Shown here: positions 19,996 to 29,934 of the stretch, piece by piece
How positions within the stretch are numbered: position 1 is the first letter of the stretch
Layout of the letters: each line of letters begins with the position of its first letter
Assembly: GCA_017643385.1 (NCBI GenBank)
Contig: JAEPNN010000012.1
Span: 1-64,000, forward strand
Source of the DNA: Dinoroseobacter sp.
GTDB lineage: Bacteria > Pseudomonadota > Alphaproteobacteria > Rhodobacterales > Rhodobacteraceae
Direction: 5' to 3'
Length of the DNA: 64,000 nt
Program-made: the position numbers and the translations under genes
Notes under the pieces: model-generated
Database searches by the model: none
Told to the model about the DNA's origin: nothing
The model's input: the letters and a program-made list of their open reading frames with translations, nothing else

Positions 19996-21080
19996 ACTTG
20001 TCCGTCGATATCCGCCATTCTTTTTCGGAATTCACACTAAACGCGGGGTTCGATGTCCCAAATGGCATTACAGGCCTGATCGGCCCATCCGGATCCGGCA
20101 AAACAACATTGATCAATGCGATCGCTGGCATACTACGACCTGATCATGGCCGGATTAACCTCGGCGAATGCCAGTTCTTCAACGAAAGAATTGGTACGTG
20201 TCTGACACCGCAAGCCCGCAAAGTCGGCTATGTGTTCCAAGACTATCGGCTTTTCCCACATTTGAATGTAGCGAAAAATTTGGACTACGGAAGATGGATC
20301 CGCGGCTTGCCAAATGACACAGCCAAGCGGTCCAGAACAGTGGAACTGCTAGGTTTAGAGCACCTACTGGGGCGACGCATTGGGTCCTTGTCAGGTGGCG
20401 AGAAAGCACGCGTGGGGATCGCGCGCGCGCTCCTTTCTAATCCACAATTGCTGCTGATGGACGAACCCTTGGCTGCGCTCGATGCTGACAGAAAAAAAGA
20501 AATCCTACCTTATCTGGAACGTCTGCGGGATGAGGCAGAGCTTCCTATCATCTACGTCAGTCACGCCTTGGATGAAGTGATCCGCTTGGCCACAAGCCTG
20601 GTGATCATGAAAGATGGAACCGTGAAGATGTCGGGCGCTGCCAAGGACGTGATCTGCAATGCAGACAGTGCAACTTTTCTGGGGGCTGATGCCGTCGGAG
20701 CATTACTTTCGGGCACCCCCACAGGCTTGGTTGCAGATGGGTTGAGCGAAATAACAGTGTCCAGTGCAAAAATTTGGGTTCCAGAAATCTCCGGCGATCC
20801 ATCGCGCAAATTACGCATCCGCGTCCGCGCAAATGACATTATCCTTTCACGCAAGCCGCCCGAGGGCCTGTCTGCATTGAATGTATTGCCCGCGAAAGTG
20901 ACCCGGATAAGTGGTGGCATGGATGCCGCCAGAATGGTGCAGCTCAGCGTTGGTGATGAACTGATGTTAGCACAGCTTACCGCAAGATCTGTGCATGCTC
21001 TGGAGCTCGATAAAGGGACGGACTGCTTTGCGATCCTGAAGAGCGTAGCGGTCTCTCACAATGATATTGGCGGGGGCTAA
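19992..21080 (+). CDS. modC: Molybdate ABC transporter, ATP-binding protein
   Basis: 362 residues. Walker A GPSGSGKTT at 31-39, signature LSGGEKARVGIARAL, Walker B LLMDEPLAALD, and a C-terminal molybdate-binding (TOBE/MOP-like) domain from about 290, containing ALNVLPAKVTRI. It supplies energy for molybdate import. The stop overlaps the convergent TSUP gene by 4 bp. Confidence 0.95.
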   Translation: MNLSVDIRHSFSEFTLNAGFDVPNGITGLIGPSGSGKTTLINAIAGILRPDHGRINLGECQFFNERIGTCLTPQARKVGYVFQDYRLFPHLNVAKNLDYGRWIRGLPNDTAKRSRTVELLGLEHLLGRRIGSLSGGEKARVGIARALLSNPQLLLMDEPLAALDADRKKEILPYLERLRDEAELPIIYVSHALDEVIRLATSLVIMKDGTVKMSGAAKDVICNADSATFLGADAVGALLSGTPTGLVADGLSEITVSSAKIWVPEISGDPSRKLRIRVRANDIILSRKPPEGLSALNVLPAKVTRISGGMDAARMVQLSVGDELMLAQLTARSVHALELDKGTDCFAILKSVAVSHNDIGGG

Positions 21081-21844
21081 ATGAGCGCTTTGCGAATCAG
21101 GTTCAGGCCAGCCACAACAAGCACGACAAGCGTCGCCCTACGAAACAATTCCTGATTCATCCGGTCTTGAATTCGGAAGCCGATCCACATGCCGATCACC
21201 GCGGGCACGAGAAGAACAGCCGAAAATGGGGCTGTTTCGCGATTGAAGATACCTGACTGTATATGTCCAAGAAGCAGTGCTATTGCCCCGAGACCATAGA
21301 TTACACCCTGCACCACCATCTGTTTCACTTTGGGCGTATCGATCGCAATCAGATACAAAACAGTCGGTGGGCCCCAGGTCCCGGCGAGCCCACCAAGTAT
21401 TCCGGATAAAAGCCCAACGCCCCATTCTGTCTTATTCCGGTTTTCAGGTTTGATCTGCATACGCCAACCAAGCAATTGTAGCACCGACAACGCCACAACC
21501 GGCACTCCCAGAACGGCATAGAACGCCTGGTCTGAAACATAGTTTACCGCCTGAGCCGCCACGACAATTGCGATGCATACGATCAAAAGGTAGCGGCGGA
21601 ATTCAATGATCGCGTCCCACGCCGGAGCAACGCCGTTACGGAAAGTCTGCATCACATTGGCAATCACAACTGGGACGATCAAGATGGCCAGACCGACCTT
21701 TGGATCCATGATAGAGCTGAAGCCTGACACCATCACCAATGGCATCGCGAATCCCACCGCTCCCTTAATAACCCCGGCGATCACCGCAATCGCAAATGCA
21801 GCAACTACAATCGCCATGGGGTGGGGGAAAACTATGTCTAACAA
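21077..21844 (-). CDS. TSUP family permease (TauE/SafE)
   Basis: 255 residues with about eight hydrophobic segments. The internal duplication with GVIKGAVGFAMPLVMV near the start and GLLSGILGGLAGTWGPPTVLYL in the second half is the TauE/SafE signature. Members move sulfite, sulfoacetate or other anions across the inner membrane; the substrate cannot be read here. It is a lone gene convergent with modC, so a link to molybdate is only positional. GAGAGGCGACC upstream of the ATG can serve as ribosome-binding site. Confidence 0.87.
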   Translation of the reverse strand: MLDIVFPHPMAIVVAAFAIAVIAGVIKGAVGFAMPLVMVSGFSSIMDPKVGLAILIVPVVIANVMQTFRNGVAPAWDAIIEFRRYLLIVCIAIVVAAQAVNYVSDQAFYAVLGVPVVALSVLQLLGWRMQIKPENRNKTEWGVGLLSGILGGLAGTWGPPTVLYLIAIDTPKVKQMVVQGVIYGLGAIALLLGHIQSGIFNRETAPFSAVLLVPAVIGMWIGFRIQDRMNQELFRRATLVVLVVAGLNLIRKALI

Positions 21845-22069
21845 GAAGGTCGCCTCTCCTTAGCCAAACCTTGCGACCTCCTAGGCCCCAATTTCACTAA
21901 TGAAAAGTGCAACTTGGGAAAATTTCAGTGAGTACAGGGGGTGACATAGAAAACGGCCGAGACATATTGATACAATAACTGCATTCGTAGCGAATTTTTC
22001 TTGCGCTGCACCTGCAAAATGCTTAACCCCTACCGGGTGGAGATCGAGACCGTAAAGTTGGAGACAGAC

Positions 22070-23764
22070 ATGGCCCATGATGGACAAGACCTCAGCCTCA
22101 CCGAGGCCAACACAGTGCTGCTGGACAACCTTCTTTCGTTGACACGTGACGCCGTTGGTCCAGCCGAAGAGCTGCTTGCGACAGCAACGGATCGCGTTCG
22201 CGCGATGGTCAGTGCAAACGGTCGTGTTTCCGGGGCTCTGATTGAGACCAATCAGACAGCAGCTCACGGTCTTGCTTGGATTGCTACTTATGTGGAATCG
22301 CTGCGTCAAATGCAGGCTTGGGCGGATACTTTGTCAGCACAGGGCAAGTTTGGCGAAGTTGAGGCGCTGATCCACCAGATCGCATTCGGAGAGTACCTTT
22401 GGCAGCTCTATGGCGGCATCCAGATGAACCAGGGCGAGATCGTCCGGCCGCAGGATCTTGGACTTACTCAAGATGACCAACGGGCCATGATGACCCCTGC
22501 CGTCATGGTCCTGTCCCAGTCAGGCAACACACAGGCCGCCCGTCTACGGCTTGTTGACCTCATGCAGGAACGTTCCGCTGAGATCACGGTGGGTGCATCC
22601 GGTCTCGATGAAGAGCTGGAAATGATCCGCGAACAGTTCAGGCGCTTTGCGATCGAAAAGGTCGAGCCTTTCGCGCACGACTGGCATCTCAAGGATGAGT
22701 TGATCCCCATGGATATCATCGACGAACTCGGTGAGATGGGTGTTTTTGGCCTCACAATTCCTGAGGAATACGGTGGATTTGGCTTATCCAAAGCGTCGAT
22801 GTGCGTCGTCTCGGAAGAGCTATCGCGCGGCTATATCGGCGTGGGCTCACTAGCAACCCGTACGGAGATTGCCGCTGAGTTGATCATAGCAGGCGGCACA
22901 GACGAACAGAAAGCCAATTGGTTGCCAAAGCTCGCGACTGCGGAAACTCTTCCGACGGCGGTCTTCACTGAACCAAATACCGGATCGGACCTGGGCAGCC
23001 TGCGGACCCGCGCTGTGAAAGACGAGAACGGCGATTACAAGATCACTGGCAACAAAACTTGGATCACCCATGCGTCGCGAACCCACGTTATGACGCTGCT
23101 TGCACGCACGGATCCATCGACCACCGACTACAAGGGACTTTCAATGTTCCTTGCAGAAAAGACACCGGGCACGGATGAGGCTCCATTTCCAACCGAAGGG
23201 ATGACCGGAGGCGAGATCGAAGTGCTGGGATACCGCGGCATGAAGGAATACGAGCTCGGTTTCGACAACTTCCACGTCAAAGGTGAAAACCTACTGGGCG
23301 GAGAGGAAGGCAAAGGCTTCAAGCAGCTTATGGAAACCTTCGAATCTGCACGTATTCAGACTGCCGCACGGGCAGTCGGCGTCGCCCAATCCGCACTTGA
23401 TGTGTCCATGCAATACGCACAGGACCGCAAACAGTTTGGTAAATCTCTGATCGACTTTCCACGCGTTGCATCGAAGCTTGCGATGATGGCCGTCGAGACC
23501 ATGATTGCACGCCAGTTGACCTATTTCAGCGCGACCGAAAAGGATGAAGGTCGCCGTTGCGACCTTGAGGCTGGTATGGCGAAGCTGCTTGGCGCTCGTG
23601 TGGCCTGGGCGGCCGCAGATAACGGACTGCAGATCCATGGCGGCAATGGGTTTGCGTTGGAATACAAGATTAGCCGAATTTTATGTGACGCCCGCATTCT
23701 CAATATCTTCGAGGGCGCCGCCGAAATTCAAGCGCAGGTAATTGCCCGCCGTCTGCTCGGGTAG
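22070..23764 (+). CDS. mcd: Acyl-CoA dehydrogenase, probably methylsuccinyl-CoA dehydrogenase
   Basis: 564 residues. An N-terminal helical extension of about 170 residues precedes the standard acyl-CoA dehydrogenase domains: FGLTIPEEYGG, TEPNTGSDL, and the catalytic Glu in NIFEGAAEIQAQ near the C-terminus. Methylsuccinyl-CoA dehydrogenase of the ethylmalonyl-CoA pathway in Rhodobacter and Paracoccus has this unusual length and N-terminal domain, which is why I prefer that call. Electrons would go to ETF. ATG 22070 (MAHDGQDLSL) follows TTGGAG; the open frame upstream to 22001 is not protein-like. The pathway's reductase and mutase are not in the window. Confidence 0.75.
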   Translation: MAHDGQDLSLTEANTVLLDNLLSLTRDAVGPAEELLATATDRVRAMVSANGRVSGALIETNQTAAHGLAWIATYVESLRQMQAWADTLSAQGKFGEVEALIHQIAFGEYLWQLYGGIQMNQGEIVRPQDLGLTQDDQRAMMTPAVMVLSQSGNTQAARLRLVDLMQERSAEITVGASGLDEELEMIREQFRRFAIEKVEPFAHDWHLKDELIPMDIIDELGEMGVFGLTIPEEYGGFGLSKASMCVVSEELSRGYIGVGSLATRTEIAAELIIAGGTDEQKANWLPKLATAETLPTAVFTEPNTGSDLGSLRTRAVKDENGDYKITGNKTWITHASRTHVMTLLARTDPSTTDYKGLSMFLAEKTPGTDEAPFPTEGMTGGEIEVLGYRGMKEYELGFDNFHVKGENLLGGEEGKGFKQLMETFESARIQTAARAVGVAQSALDVSMQYAQDRKQFGKSLIDFPRVASKLAMMAVETMIARQLTYFSATEKDEGRRCDLEAGMAKLLGARVAWAAADNGLQIHGGNGFALEYKISRILCDARILNIFEGAAEIQAQVIARRLLG

Positions 23765-23800
23765 CCGCGCTTCATAAAACCGCTGATGGTATCGAAACAC

Positions 23801-23832
23801 ACGGCGTGCCCTGACGGCACGCCGTTTTTTTT
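23801..23832 (+). terminator. Intrinsic terminator after the acyl-CoA dehydrogenase gene
   Basis: Perfect 10-bp stem ACGGCGTGCC (23801-23810) / GGCACGCCGT (23816-23825), a 5-nt loop CTGAC, then eight T. Confidence 0.93.
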
Positions 23833-23916
23833 GGGGGCCATTTTCCAACAGGGCTCTTGAAGTCTGTTTGAAATACTAGATCTCAAAGGCACTGATAAAT
23901 TTTGCCGGAGACGAAT

Positions 23917-24945
23917 ATGACACGGGTCCTTGTAACTGGGGCGAGCGGCTTCATCGCCAAGCATATCGTTCTGCAATTGCTCCAAGCGGGACATACAGTT
24001 GTTGGATCTGTCCGGAGCGCAAAACGCCAGGCCGAGGTTAGGACTGCGGTCGCAGCGCATTTGGAGGGGGACGATTGGCAAAATCGCCTGTTTTTTGCGT
24101 CGCTGGATCTGAATGCAGATACAGGTTGGAAAGACGCGATGGAGAATGTCGACGTCTTAATGCACACCGCGTCACCGTTTCCAATCTCGCAGCCAAAAAA
24201 TGAAGATGAACTCATTCGTCCCGCAGTAGACGGAACACTAAGGGCCCTGCGCGCCGCGAAAGAGAATGGCATCAACCGTGTCATTCTGACGTCATCTGCG
24301 GTTGCCGTTATGCAGAGTAATCTACCCACAGATAAGTTGGCACACGATGAAACAGATTGGTCCGATTTGAACCACCCAACCATAAATGCGTATGGGCGTT
24401 CAAAAACATTGGCGGAAAGAGCTGCCTGGGATTTCGTACAAAGCGATGCTCCAGAGATGAATTTGACCACAATCAACCCAGTTCTGGTTCTCGGTCCTCC
24501 GTTGGATGCAAATTTCGGCTCTTCCGTTTCTGTTGTCGAACGGGTGCTGAAAGCCAAAGACTCAGCCTTGCCTAAGTTTGGTCTGCCAATCGTAGATGTC
24601 CGAGACGTTGCTACAATGCATTTGAAAGCGCTTGAGATGCCTGACGAAACACGCGGAATGCGCTTCTTAGCGTCCAATGGGTACGTATGGTTTGCCGATA
24701 TCGCGAAAACACTCAAGACCGCTTATCCGAACCGTAAGATCGTTACACGCTTGGCGCCAAACGCCTTTGTAAGGTTCCTAGCCTTGTTCGATAAAGACAT
24801 CCGCACAATCATTCCGCAGCTTGGTTTCGCGCCCAAGGTTTCCAACGACCGCGCACGCTCAATCATGGGCATCAATTTCATTCCGCCAAGAGACGCCATC
24901 TTAGCCGCTGCGGAGGTTATCTTGCGAACGGGCAAGGTCAAATGA
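23917..24945 (+). CDS. NAD(P)-dependent epimerase/dihydroflavonol-reductase-like protein
   Basis: 342 residues, extended SDR. Rossmann motif TGASGFIAKHI near the N-terminus; catalytic YGRSKTLAE (Tyr-x3-Lys); the N-terminal RSAKRQAEVR and later NPVLVLGPPL resemble the aldehyde/dihydroflavonol-4-reductase branch. Substrate unknown. ATG 23917 follows CCGGAGACGAAT; a TTG at 23902 is unlikely. The stop overlaps the next gene's ATG by 4 bp. Confidence 0.82.
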   Translation: MTRVLVTGASGFIAKHIVLQLLQAGHTVVGSVRSAKRQAEVRTAVAAHLEGDDWQNRLFFASLDLNADTGWKDAMENVDVLMHTASPFPISQPKNEDELIRPAVDGTLRALRAAKENGINRVILTSSAVAVMQSNLPTDKLAHDETDWSDLNHPTINAYGRSKTLAERAAWDFVQSDAPEMNLTTINPVLVLGPPLDANFGSSVSVVERVLKAKDSALPKFGLPIVDVRDVATMHLKALEMPDETRGMRFLASNGYVWFADIAKTLKTAYPNRKIVTRLAPNAFVRFLALFDKDIRTIIPQLGFAPKVSNDRARSIMGINFIPPRDAILAAAEVILRTGKVK

Positions 24946-25337
24946 AGCTGGCTGTCACCCTTTTGATTCTGCCCTTGGTCGTCTCGAGTTGCTCTGCTGA
25001 TGAGACACTTGCGGGACATGGCGGAGGGGACGGCCGCACATGGAAGCTTGTTGAACTCGACGGTCATGCATTTCCTGCCTCGGCAACAATCCTCTTTGGC
25101 ACCAAAGGCCAAGCATCTGGGCAAGCTCCGTGCAATGTCTACGGGGCAACTCAGACGGCCCCATATCCATGGTTTGAACTTACCAACATCATCTCAACTC
25201 AGATGGCATGTTCCGACCTCGACGCCGAGATGGACTTCTTTTCAGCACTAACGAAGATGACTTTGTCTGAAGTGTCAGGACCGGTATTGATCCTGTCCAA
25301 TGACGATGGTCGTAGCATGGTGTTTCGCACGGACTAG
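24942..25337 (+). CDS. META-domain (HslJ-like) putative lipoprotein
   Basis: 131 residues. A lipoprotein signal with lipobox VVSSC (Cys17) is followed by a small domain with GRTWKLVELDG, a CNVYGAT-like turn and a TQMACSDLDAEMDFFSAL segment, matching the META/HslJ fold. In E. coli HslJ is linked to heat and novobiocin resistance; here the role is unknown. Overlaps the upstream reductase by 4 bp and the convergent recO by 4 bp. Confidence 0.75.
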   Translation: MKLAVTLLILPLVVSSCSADETLAGHGGGDGRTWKLVELDGHAFPASATILFGTKGQASGQAPCNVYGATQTAPYPWFELTNIISTQMACSDLDAEMDFFSALTKMTLSEVSGPVLILSNDDGRSMVFRTD

Positions 25338-26056
25338 GCCTTGCGCAAACGATCAAGAAATCTTTGTCTTGCCGGTGGAAGCGGTTTTTGACCGAGGCTC
25401 GGGGCCAAATGGTGTTCAAGGAAATAACCCGATAGCGCCAAAGACATTTGCACATCCTCAAGACCCAACGGTTTTCCAAGCGCGAGTGCCTGCGGCAACG
25501 GCAGCAACCTATCAGCCCAAACACCTGCATCTGCCGAACGCACCGCACGCCCTGTTCGCGGAGACACATATGCCAGATCGTTGGTCGCGCCGCTGACCGC
25601 GCAACGCGACAAATCAAGCCCAAAGCCCAGCGCCTCCAGCAGGTGCAGTTCCCAGTAGACATAAAGCGGCAACCAACCTTCGCCTTCGCAAATCGCCTCG
25701 AGCAGCTCAAGCGTGCGGTCATAGGTATCAACAACCTGCTCTCGTTCGGGCAGGGCGAAGCTGGCGATGGCCAAAACGGTGTTCATTGCGGCAAGCGCGA
25801 GAGGGTCTGTCATAACCTCGGCGGCACGTGACCTAACTGGTTCCACTGCAAAAGCACCAAGATGTTCTTCAAGCCTAGCCCGCCAAGTAACGTCTAGCTG
25901 CGCTCCGGGCTGAAGGACCGGCGCTATACGCTTGGAGGCTCCACCGCGCACCACACCTAAGTGCCGCCCATGATCACGCGTCAGCACCTCTACAATCGCG
26001 GCGCTTTCGCCATGGCGACGCGTGCTTAGCAAAATTCCTTGTTCGCGCCATTCCAT
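25334..26056 (-). CDS. recO: DNA repair protein RecO
   Basis: 240 residues. RecO loads RecA onto SSB-coated DNA together with RecR. The N-terminal OB-fold begins MEWREQGILLSTRRHGESAA, with HLGVVRGGASKR, and the C-terminal helical domain follows. The ATG at 26056 fits family starts; the frame extends 12 codons further upstream without support. The usual RecO zinc Cys set is not obvious, as in many alphaproteobacteria. It ends the era-rnc side of a conserved cluster, although DUF1491 and Pr6Pr genes intervene. Confidence 0.88.
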   Translation of the reverse strand: MEWREQGILLSTRRHGESAAIVEVLTRDHGRHLGVVRGGASKRIAPVLQPGAQLDVTWRARLEEHLGAFAVEPVRSRAAEVMTDPLALAAMNTVLAIASFALPEREQVVDTYDRTLELLEAICEGEGWLPLYVYWELHLLEALGFGLDLSRCAVSGATNDLAYVSPRTGRAVRSADAGVWADRLLPLPQALALGKPLGLEDVQMSLALSGYFLEHHLAPSLGQKPLPPARQRFLDRLRKA

Positions 26057-26137
26057 AATACACATCCTGCACGCAGCGAGGGGGTTGTCCATGACCGATC
26101 CTCAAGGCAAGTTGAACGAAATCAGAGGGGTGGACGC

Positions 26138-26761
26138 ATGGAAGAGTCAGTTTTTGGACGCCTGATGGCCTTTACGATCGTGATAATCGCAATGGCTGCC
26201 TTGATTGTGCGTGCACAGCTTAGTGCACCGGACCACGGTGGCGATGTTGGATTGGCGATGTGGGAACTGATGCGCTACTTCACCATTCTGACAAATGCAC
26301 TCGTGGCGATCTTTCTCGCCTTTCATTTGCTTCATGAACCACAAAGTGCTTCACGGTTGGCAGGCGTTACGCTGGCCATTGGGATCGTTGGCGTTGTCTA
26401 TCATCTCTTACTGGCAAACTTAAATGACCTAGTGGGGATCGAGATTCTGGTCGATCACGCCCTGCATACCATCGTGCCACTGATGATGTTTCTATGGTGG
26501 GCGGGATTTGCCCCTAAGACGCCTTTATCGCCGCTGTCGCCAATCCGCTGGATACTTTGGCCCGTCTGGTACGCAGTCTACGCAGTGCTCCGTGGTATGA
26601 TGGACGGCCAGTACCCGTATTTCTTTCTCAACCTTGACGAATTGGGATGGGAAGGACTGGGATTAAGCATTGCGCAATTTCTGGTGGCGTTCTTGATCGC
26701 AGGATACGCGCTCTACGCCGTTGCCGTGATCCTACAGCGTTATTCCGACAACCCGGGCTGA
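26138..26761 (+). CDS. Pr6Pr family membrane protein
   Basis: 207 residues with six hydrophobic segments. The sequence MRYFTILTNALVAI, the central HLLLANL and DHALHTIVPLMMFLWW, and the late YPYFFLNLDELG are typical of the Pr6Pr (FAR-17a/AIG1-like) group. Function in bacteria is unknown; eukaryotic relatives are lipid hydrolases with Thr/His catalytic residues. The start at 26138 is supported by GAGGGG upstream. The last 22 bp overlap, antisense, the 3' end of the DUF1491 gene. Confidence 0.78.
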   Translation: MEESVFGRLMAFTIVIIAMAALIVRAQLSAPDHGGDVGLAMWELMRYFTILTNALVAIFLAFHLLHEPQSASRLAGVTLAIGIVGVVYHLLLANLNDLVGIEILVDHALHTIVPLMMFLWWAGFAPKTPLSPLSPIRWILWPVWYAVYAVLRGMMDGQYPYFFLNLDELGWEGLGLSIAQFLVAFLIAGYALYAVAVILQRYSDNPG

Positions 26762-27072
26762 TCCAACAGCGTTTCTCCACTGCGACTTTCAACTTCGATA
26801 ACCCAAAGATCGGGGTCGCTATTGCGCTGGCGCTTTAAAACTTGATCCATCTCGGGCTCATCCCCGTCGGCGAGAACAATCCACTCGCGTTCACCGGTCA
26901 TCAGATCAAAACTGCGTTGCCAGATTGCCGCTTTACCATCGAGCGTCGCCAGCTTCACCAGCACAGCACCCGCCGTGTCATCCCCGCGGGCAATAACATA
27001 GGCAGGGATTGCCTCGGACTGTAGTCGCGCAAGATAGGCCGATACCCAAAGACCACTCGCCAGTCGCGCCAT
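26740..27072 (-). CDS. DUF1491 family protein
   Basis: 110 residues beginning MARLASGLWVSAYLARLQ, the usual start of this alphaproteobacterial family; an ATG five codons earlier (27087) is possible. Conserved FDLMTGEREWIV and late DPDLWVIEVESR. Function unknown; it habitually follows era, suggesting an accessory role in the rnc-era unit. The gap to the era stop is one base. Confidence 0.82.
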   Translation of the reverse strand: MARLASGLWVSAYLARLQSEAIPAYVIARGDDTAGAVLVKLATLDGKAAIWQRSFDLMTGEREWIVLADGDEPEMDQVLKRQRNSDPDLWVIEVESRSGETLLDQPGLSE

Positions 27073-27073
27073 C

Positions 27074-27991
27074 TCAGGAATTGCCATCCTTGAAATCGAG
27101 ACCGATTTCGGAATACCGCTCGGCCTCTTCCAGCCAGCCGGGCCGAACCTTCACTTGCAAAAACAAATGCACAGGCCGCCCGAGCAATTCCGCCATCTCT
27201 GCCCTCGCAGATTGACTGATTGCCTTGATCGTTTCACCCTTATTGCCCAGAACGATACCCTTGTGACCATCGCGCATGACATAAATGATCTGATCCACGC
27301 GTGCTGACCCGTCTTTGCGTTCTTCCCAATTCTCAGTCTCAACCGTGAGTTGGTAGGGCAGTTCCTGATGAAGGCGCAGGGTCAGTTTCTCGCGAGTCAT
27401 TTCAGCGGCAATCATCCGCATCGGCAAATCCGCGATCTGATCTTCCGGATACAGCCATGGCCCTTCCGGCAAGCTCTTTGCGAGCCACTTTCGCAAGGCA
27501 TCAACGCCGTGGCCTTTCTCCGCGGAAATCATGAAAGTCTCGGCAAACTGGTAGGCCTCATTCAGGTCTTTTGTCAGTTTCAACAGCACTTCAGATTTCA
27601 CACGGTCGATCTTGTTGATCGCGAGGGCGACAGTCTGGTTTGGGTTCAGATGATCCGGCAAGGCTTGCAGAATTGTTGAAACGCCTTCGGTGACCCCGCG
27701 GTGCGCTTCAACCATCAAGACAACGACATCTGCATCTGCCACACCGCCCCAAGCCGCCGCGACCATGGCCCTGTCGAGACGACGACGCGGTCGAAAGAGA
27801 CCCGGCGTGTCCACAAATACAATCTGTGCGTCACCTTCAATCGCAACGCCCCGAATACGTGCCCGTGTGGTTTGAACCTTGTGGGTGACAATCGAAACCT
27901 TTGCTCCGACCATGGCATTGGTCAGGGTCGATTTCCCAGCATTGGGTTCACCGATCAAGGCGACAAAGCCAGCTCTTGTAGCGTTACTCAT
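27074..27991 (-). CDS. era: GTPase Era
   Basis: 305 residues. Era binds 16S rRNA near its 3' end and assists 30S assembly. G1 [10 protein letters not shown]3 [17 protein letters not shown]4 NKID, and the C-terminal KH domain with [21 protein letters not shown]. Overlaps rnc by 8 bp and lies 1 bp before the DUF1491 gene. Confidence 0.96.
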   Translation of the reverse strand: MSNATRAGFVALIGEPNAGKSTLTNAMVGAKVSIVTHKVQTTRARIRGVAIEGDAQIVFVDTPGLFRPRRRLDRAMVAAAWGGVADADVVVLMVEAHRGVTEGVSTILQALPDHLNPNQTVALAINKIDRVKSEVLLKLTKDLNEAYQFAETFMISAEKGHGVDALRKWLAKSLPEGPWLYPEDQIADLPMRMIAAEMTREKLTLRLHQELPYQLTVETENWEERKDGSARVDQIIYVMRDGHKGIVLGNKGETIKAISQSARAEMAELLGRPVHLFLQVKVRPGWLEEAERYSEIGLDFKDGNS

Positions 27992-28670
27992 TTCCGCGCA
28001 CTTCCTTCAAAAGCTGAGCTGCTGCGTCCTGTTCGGCCTGTCGTTTGCTACCAGCTTCAGCGGTTGCAGAAGCTCCATTTTCCAAACGCGCCTCAATTAG
28101 AAATCTCGGTGCATGTGGCGGACCCTCGCGACCCAGCTCAGCGTAGTGAGGTGTCTTCAATCCACGTGCTTGCGCCCATTCCTGCAAATCTGACTTGGCG
28201 TTGCTGACATGCGCTTCGGCTTTTCCGATACGATCTCCCCAAAGTCGCAGAACGGTCTCTGTCGCAACTTCGGGCCCGGCATCCAAGTAAACAGCCGCGA
28301 TTATGGCCTCCATGGCGTCACCAAGCAAAGCTTGCTTTCGTCGTCCACCTGATTGCATCTCAGACCTGCCCAGTTTGAGCACTTCGCCGAGATCAATCTC
28401 GCGCGCGATCTCAGCACAGGTTTCCTTGCGAACAAGCGCATTGTACCGCGGAGCAAGCGTTCCTTCATCGGCGGTCGTATCGTCGCGATAAAGTGCCTCC
28501 GCAATCGTGAGATTGAGAACGCGGTCTCCCAGAAACTCAAGCCTTTGGTTATGACCGCGCGCCGCTGAACTCATTGACGGATGCGTCAACGCCTGGATCA
28601 ACAGATCGGCATTGGCAAAACGGTGCCCTAAGCGGGCACAAAAGGCTTCAAGCTCACGCCCGAGCTTCAT
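27984..28670 (-). CDS. rnc: Ribonuclease III
   Basis: 228 residues. Cleaves double-stranded RNA in rRNA processing and mRNA turnover. Signature [13 protein letters not shown] with Glu45 and Asp49; the second acidic pair is Asp118 and Glu121 in [11 protein letters not shown]; a C-terminal dsRBD begins near 155 ([16 protein letters not shown]). Overlaps lepB by 4 bp and era by 8 bp. Confidence 0.96.
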   Translation of the reverse strand: MKLGRELEAFCARLGHRFANADLLIQALTHPSMSSAARGHNQRLEFLGDRVLNLTIAEALYRDDTTADEGTLAPRYNALVRKETCAEIAREIDLGEVLKLGRSEMQSGGRRKQALLGDAMEAIIAAVYLDAGPEVATETVLRLWGDRIGKAEAHVSNAKSDLQEWAQARGLKTPHYAELGREGPPHAPRFLIEARLENGASATAEAGSKRQAEQDAAAQLLKEVRGNE

Positions 28671-29449
28671 TCAAGCGCCTTGAAAAAGCGGTCACCGCGC
28701 CAGGTCCAGAAGTAAACCATGCGACGCCCCGCAGATGAAAACATCACGCGGTCCGCGCGTCCGATCAGGTTTTCAAACGGAACCTGCCCAACACCGCCCG
28801 AGGCCTGCGCAAAGCGCGAATCTTGGCTGTTGTCGCGATTGTCCCCGACAAAGAAGAAGTGTCCGGGTTCGATAGTGAACTCGCGTGTTGTATCGGCAAA
28901 TCCACGGTCGATATTCAAAATGGAATACGATCTGCCATCGGGCAGCGTTTCAATAAACTTTTCCTTGGTACAGGTGCCCCCTTCGCCCACAGGCGCGTTG
29001 TTACAACGCGGGAATGAGCCGATGGGGCCCTGACGCTCAAAGGTTTCTTCAAAAACACCGTCAGGGGTTACCTCGACCGGCGTTCCATTCAGGATCATCT
29101 GCCCATCACGAAACTGGACCGTATCGCCCGGAAGACCGACAACGCGCTTGATAAAATCAGAACCGTTTACGGGATGGCGGAAAACAACGATATCGCCGCG
29201 TTCCGGCTCAGACCCGAATATACGACCCGAGAAGGGACAGGCAGAAAAGGGGCAGGAATGGCGCGAATAGCCGTAGGCCATCTTGTTCACGAACAGAAAA
29301 TCGCCGACCAGAAGTGTGTCTTTCATTGACCCGGACGGGATCCAGAATGGCTGAAAGAACAAAGTACGGAAGATGCCCGCAATAAGCAGGGCGTAGACGA
29401 CGGTTTTGACGGTTTCCATGATTCCGCCTTCGTCTTTGCTGCTCGCCAT
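28667..29449 (-). CDS. lepB: Signal peptidase I
   Basis: 260 residues. Removes signal peptides from exported proteins at the inner membrane. One N-terminal membrane segment (about 14-33), nucleophile Ser41 in [13 protein letters not shown], general base Lys101 in [12 protein letters not shown], and the C-terminal box [15 protein letters not shown] Cys-containing insertion, [11 protein letters not shown], is typical of alphaproteobacterial LepB. A gap of 85 bp separates it from acpS upstream. Confidence 0.96.
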   Translation of the reverse strand: MASSKDEGGIMETVKTVVYALLIAGIFRTLFFQPFWIPSGSMKDTLLVGDFLFVNKMAYGYSRHSCPFSACPFSGRIFGSEPERGDIVVFRHPVNGSDFIKRVVGLPGDTVQFRDGQMILNGTPVEVTPDGVFEETFERQGPIGSFPRCNNAPVGEGGTCTKEKFIETLPDGRSYSILNIDRGFADTTREFTIEPGHFFFVGDNRDNSQDSRFAQASGGVGQVPFENLIGRADRVMFSSAGRRMVYFWTWRGDRFFKALE

Positions 29450-29534
29450 AGGTATTCCTTTGCTGCCTTACGCCCTTGCGTTTTGTTGAGGCTTCATGGG
29501 CAGGCGTTGGGGAAGTGTCAACCGCACCATAGTG

Positions 29535-29933
29535 TCAATCAGGCACGGCTTCGATGACGACCATAGCCTGAGCCCAAGGATGATCGTCCGTAAGACTGAC
29601 ATGTATAACAGCGCGATGATTGTCTGGGGTCATACTCGCGAGGCGTTCTGCTGCCCAGCCCGTTAGGACCATCGTTGGCTGTCCTGACCGCAGATTTACG
29701 ACTGACATATCCTTCCACGCAATTCCCATTCGCAGCCCTGTTCCGAGCGCTTTGGAGCAGGCCTCTTTCGCAGCCCATCTCTTGGCATAGGTCCCGACAG
29801 TGTCCTTACGACGTTCGGCCTTGCGCTGCTCGATATCGGTGAAAACACGATTGCGAAACCGGTCTCCAAACCGCTCCAAAGTGCCTTCGATCCTTTCGAT
29901 ATTGGCCAGATCGGTACCAATGCCGAGGATCAT
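29535..29933 (-). CDS. acpS: Holo-[acyl-carrier-protein] synthase
   Basis: 132 residues. Transfers phosphopantetheine from CoA to ACP. Mg-binding Asp8 in [12 protein letters not shown] and Glu57 in [14 protein letters not shown] define the family; [18 protein letters not shown] closes the domain. One base separates it from the upstream secreted-protein gene. Confidence 0.95.
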   Translation of the reverse strand: MILGIGTDLANIERIEGTLERFGDRFRNRVFTDIEQRKAERRKDTVGTYAKRWAAKEACSKALGTGLRMGIAWKDMSVVNLRSGQPTMVLTGWAAERLASMTPDNHRAVIHVSLTDDHPWAQAMVVIEAVPD

Positions 29934-29934
29934 T

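Noticed and set aside
22001-22007. TTGCGCT upstream of the acyl-CoA dehydrogenase gene, matching part of the pckA repeat
   Set aside because: A 7-mer is expected several times by chance in a window of this size and there is no second copy in phase.
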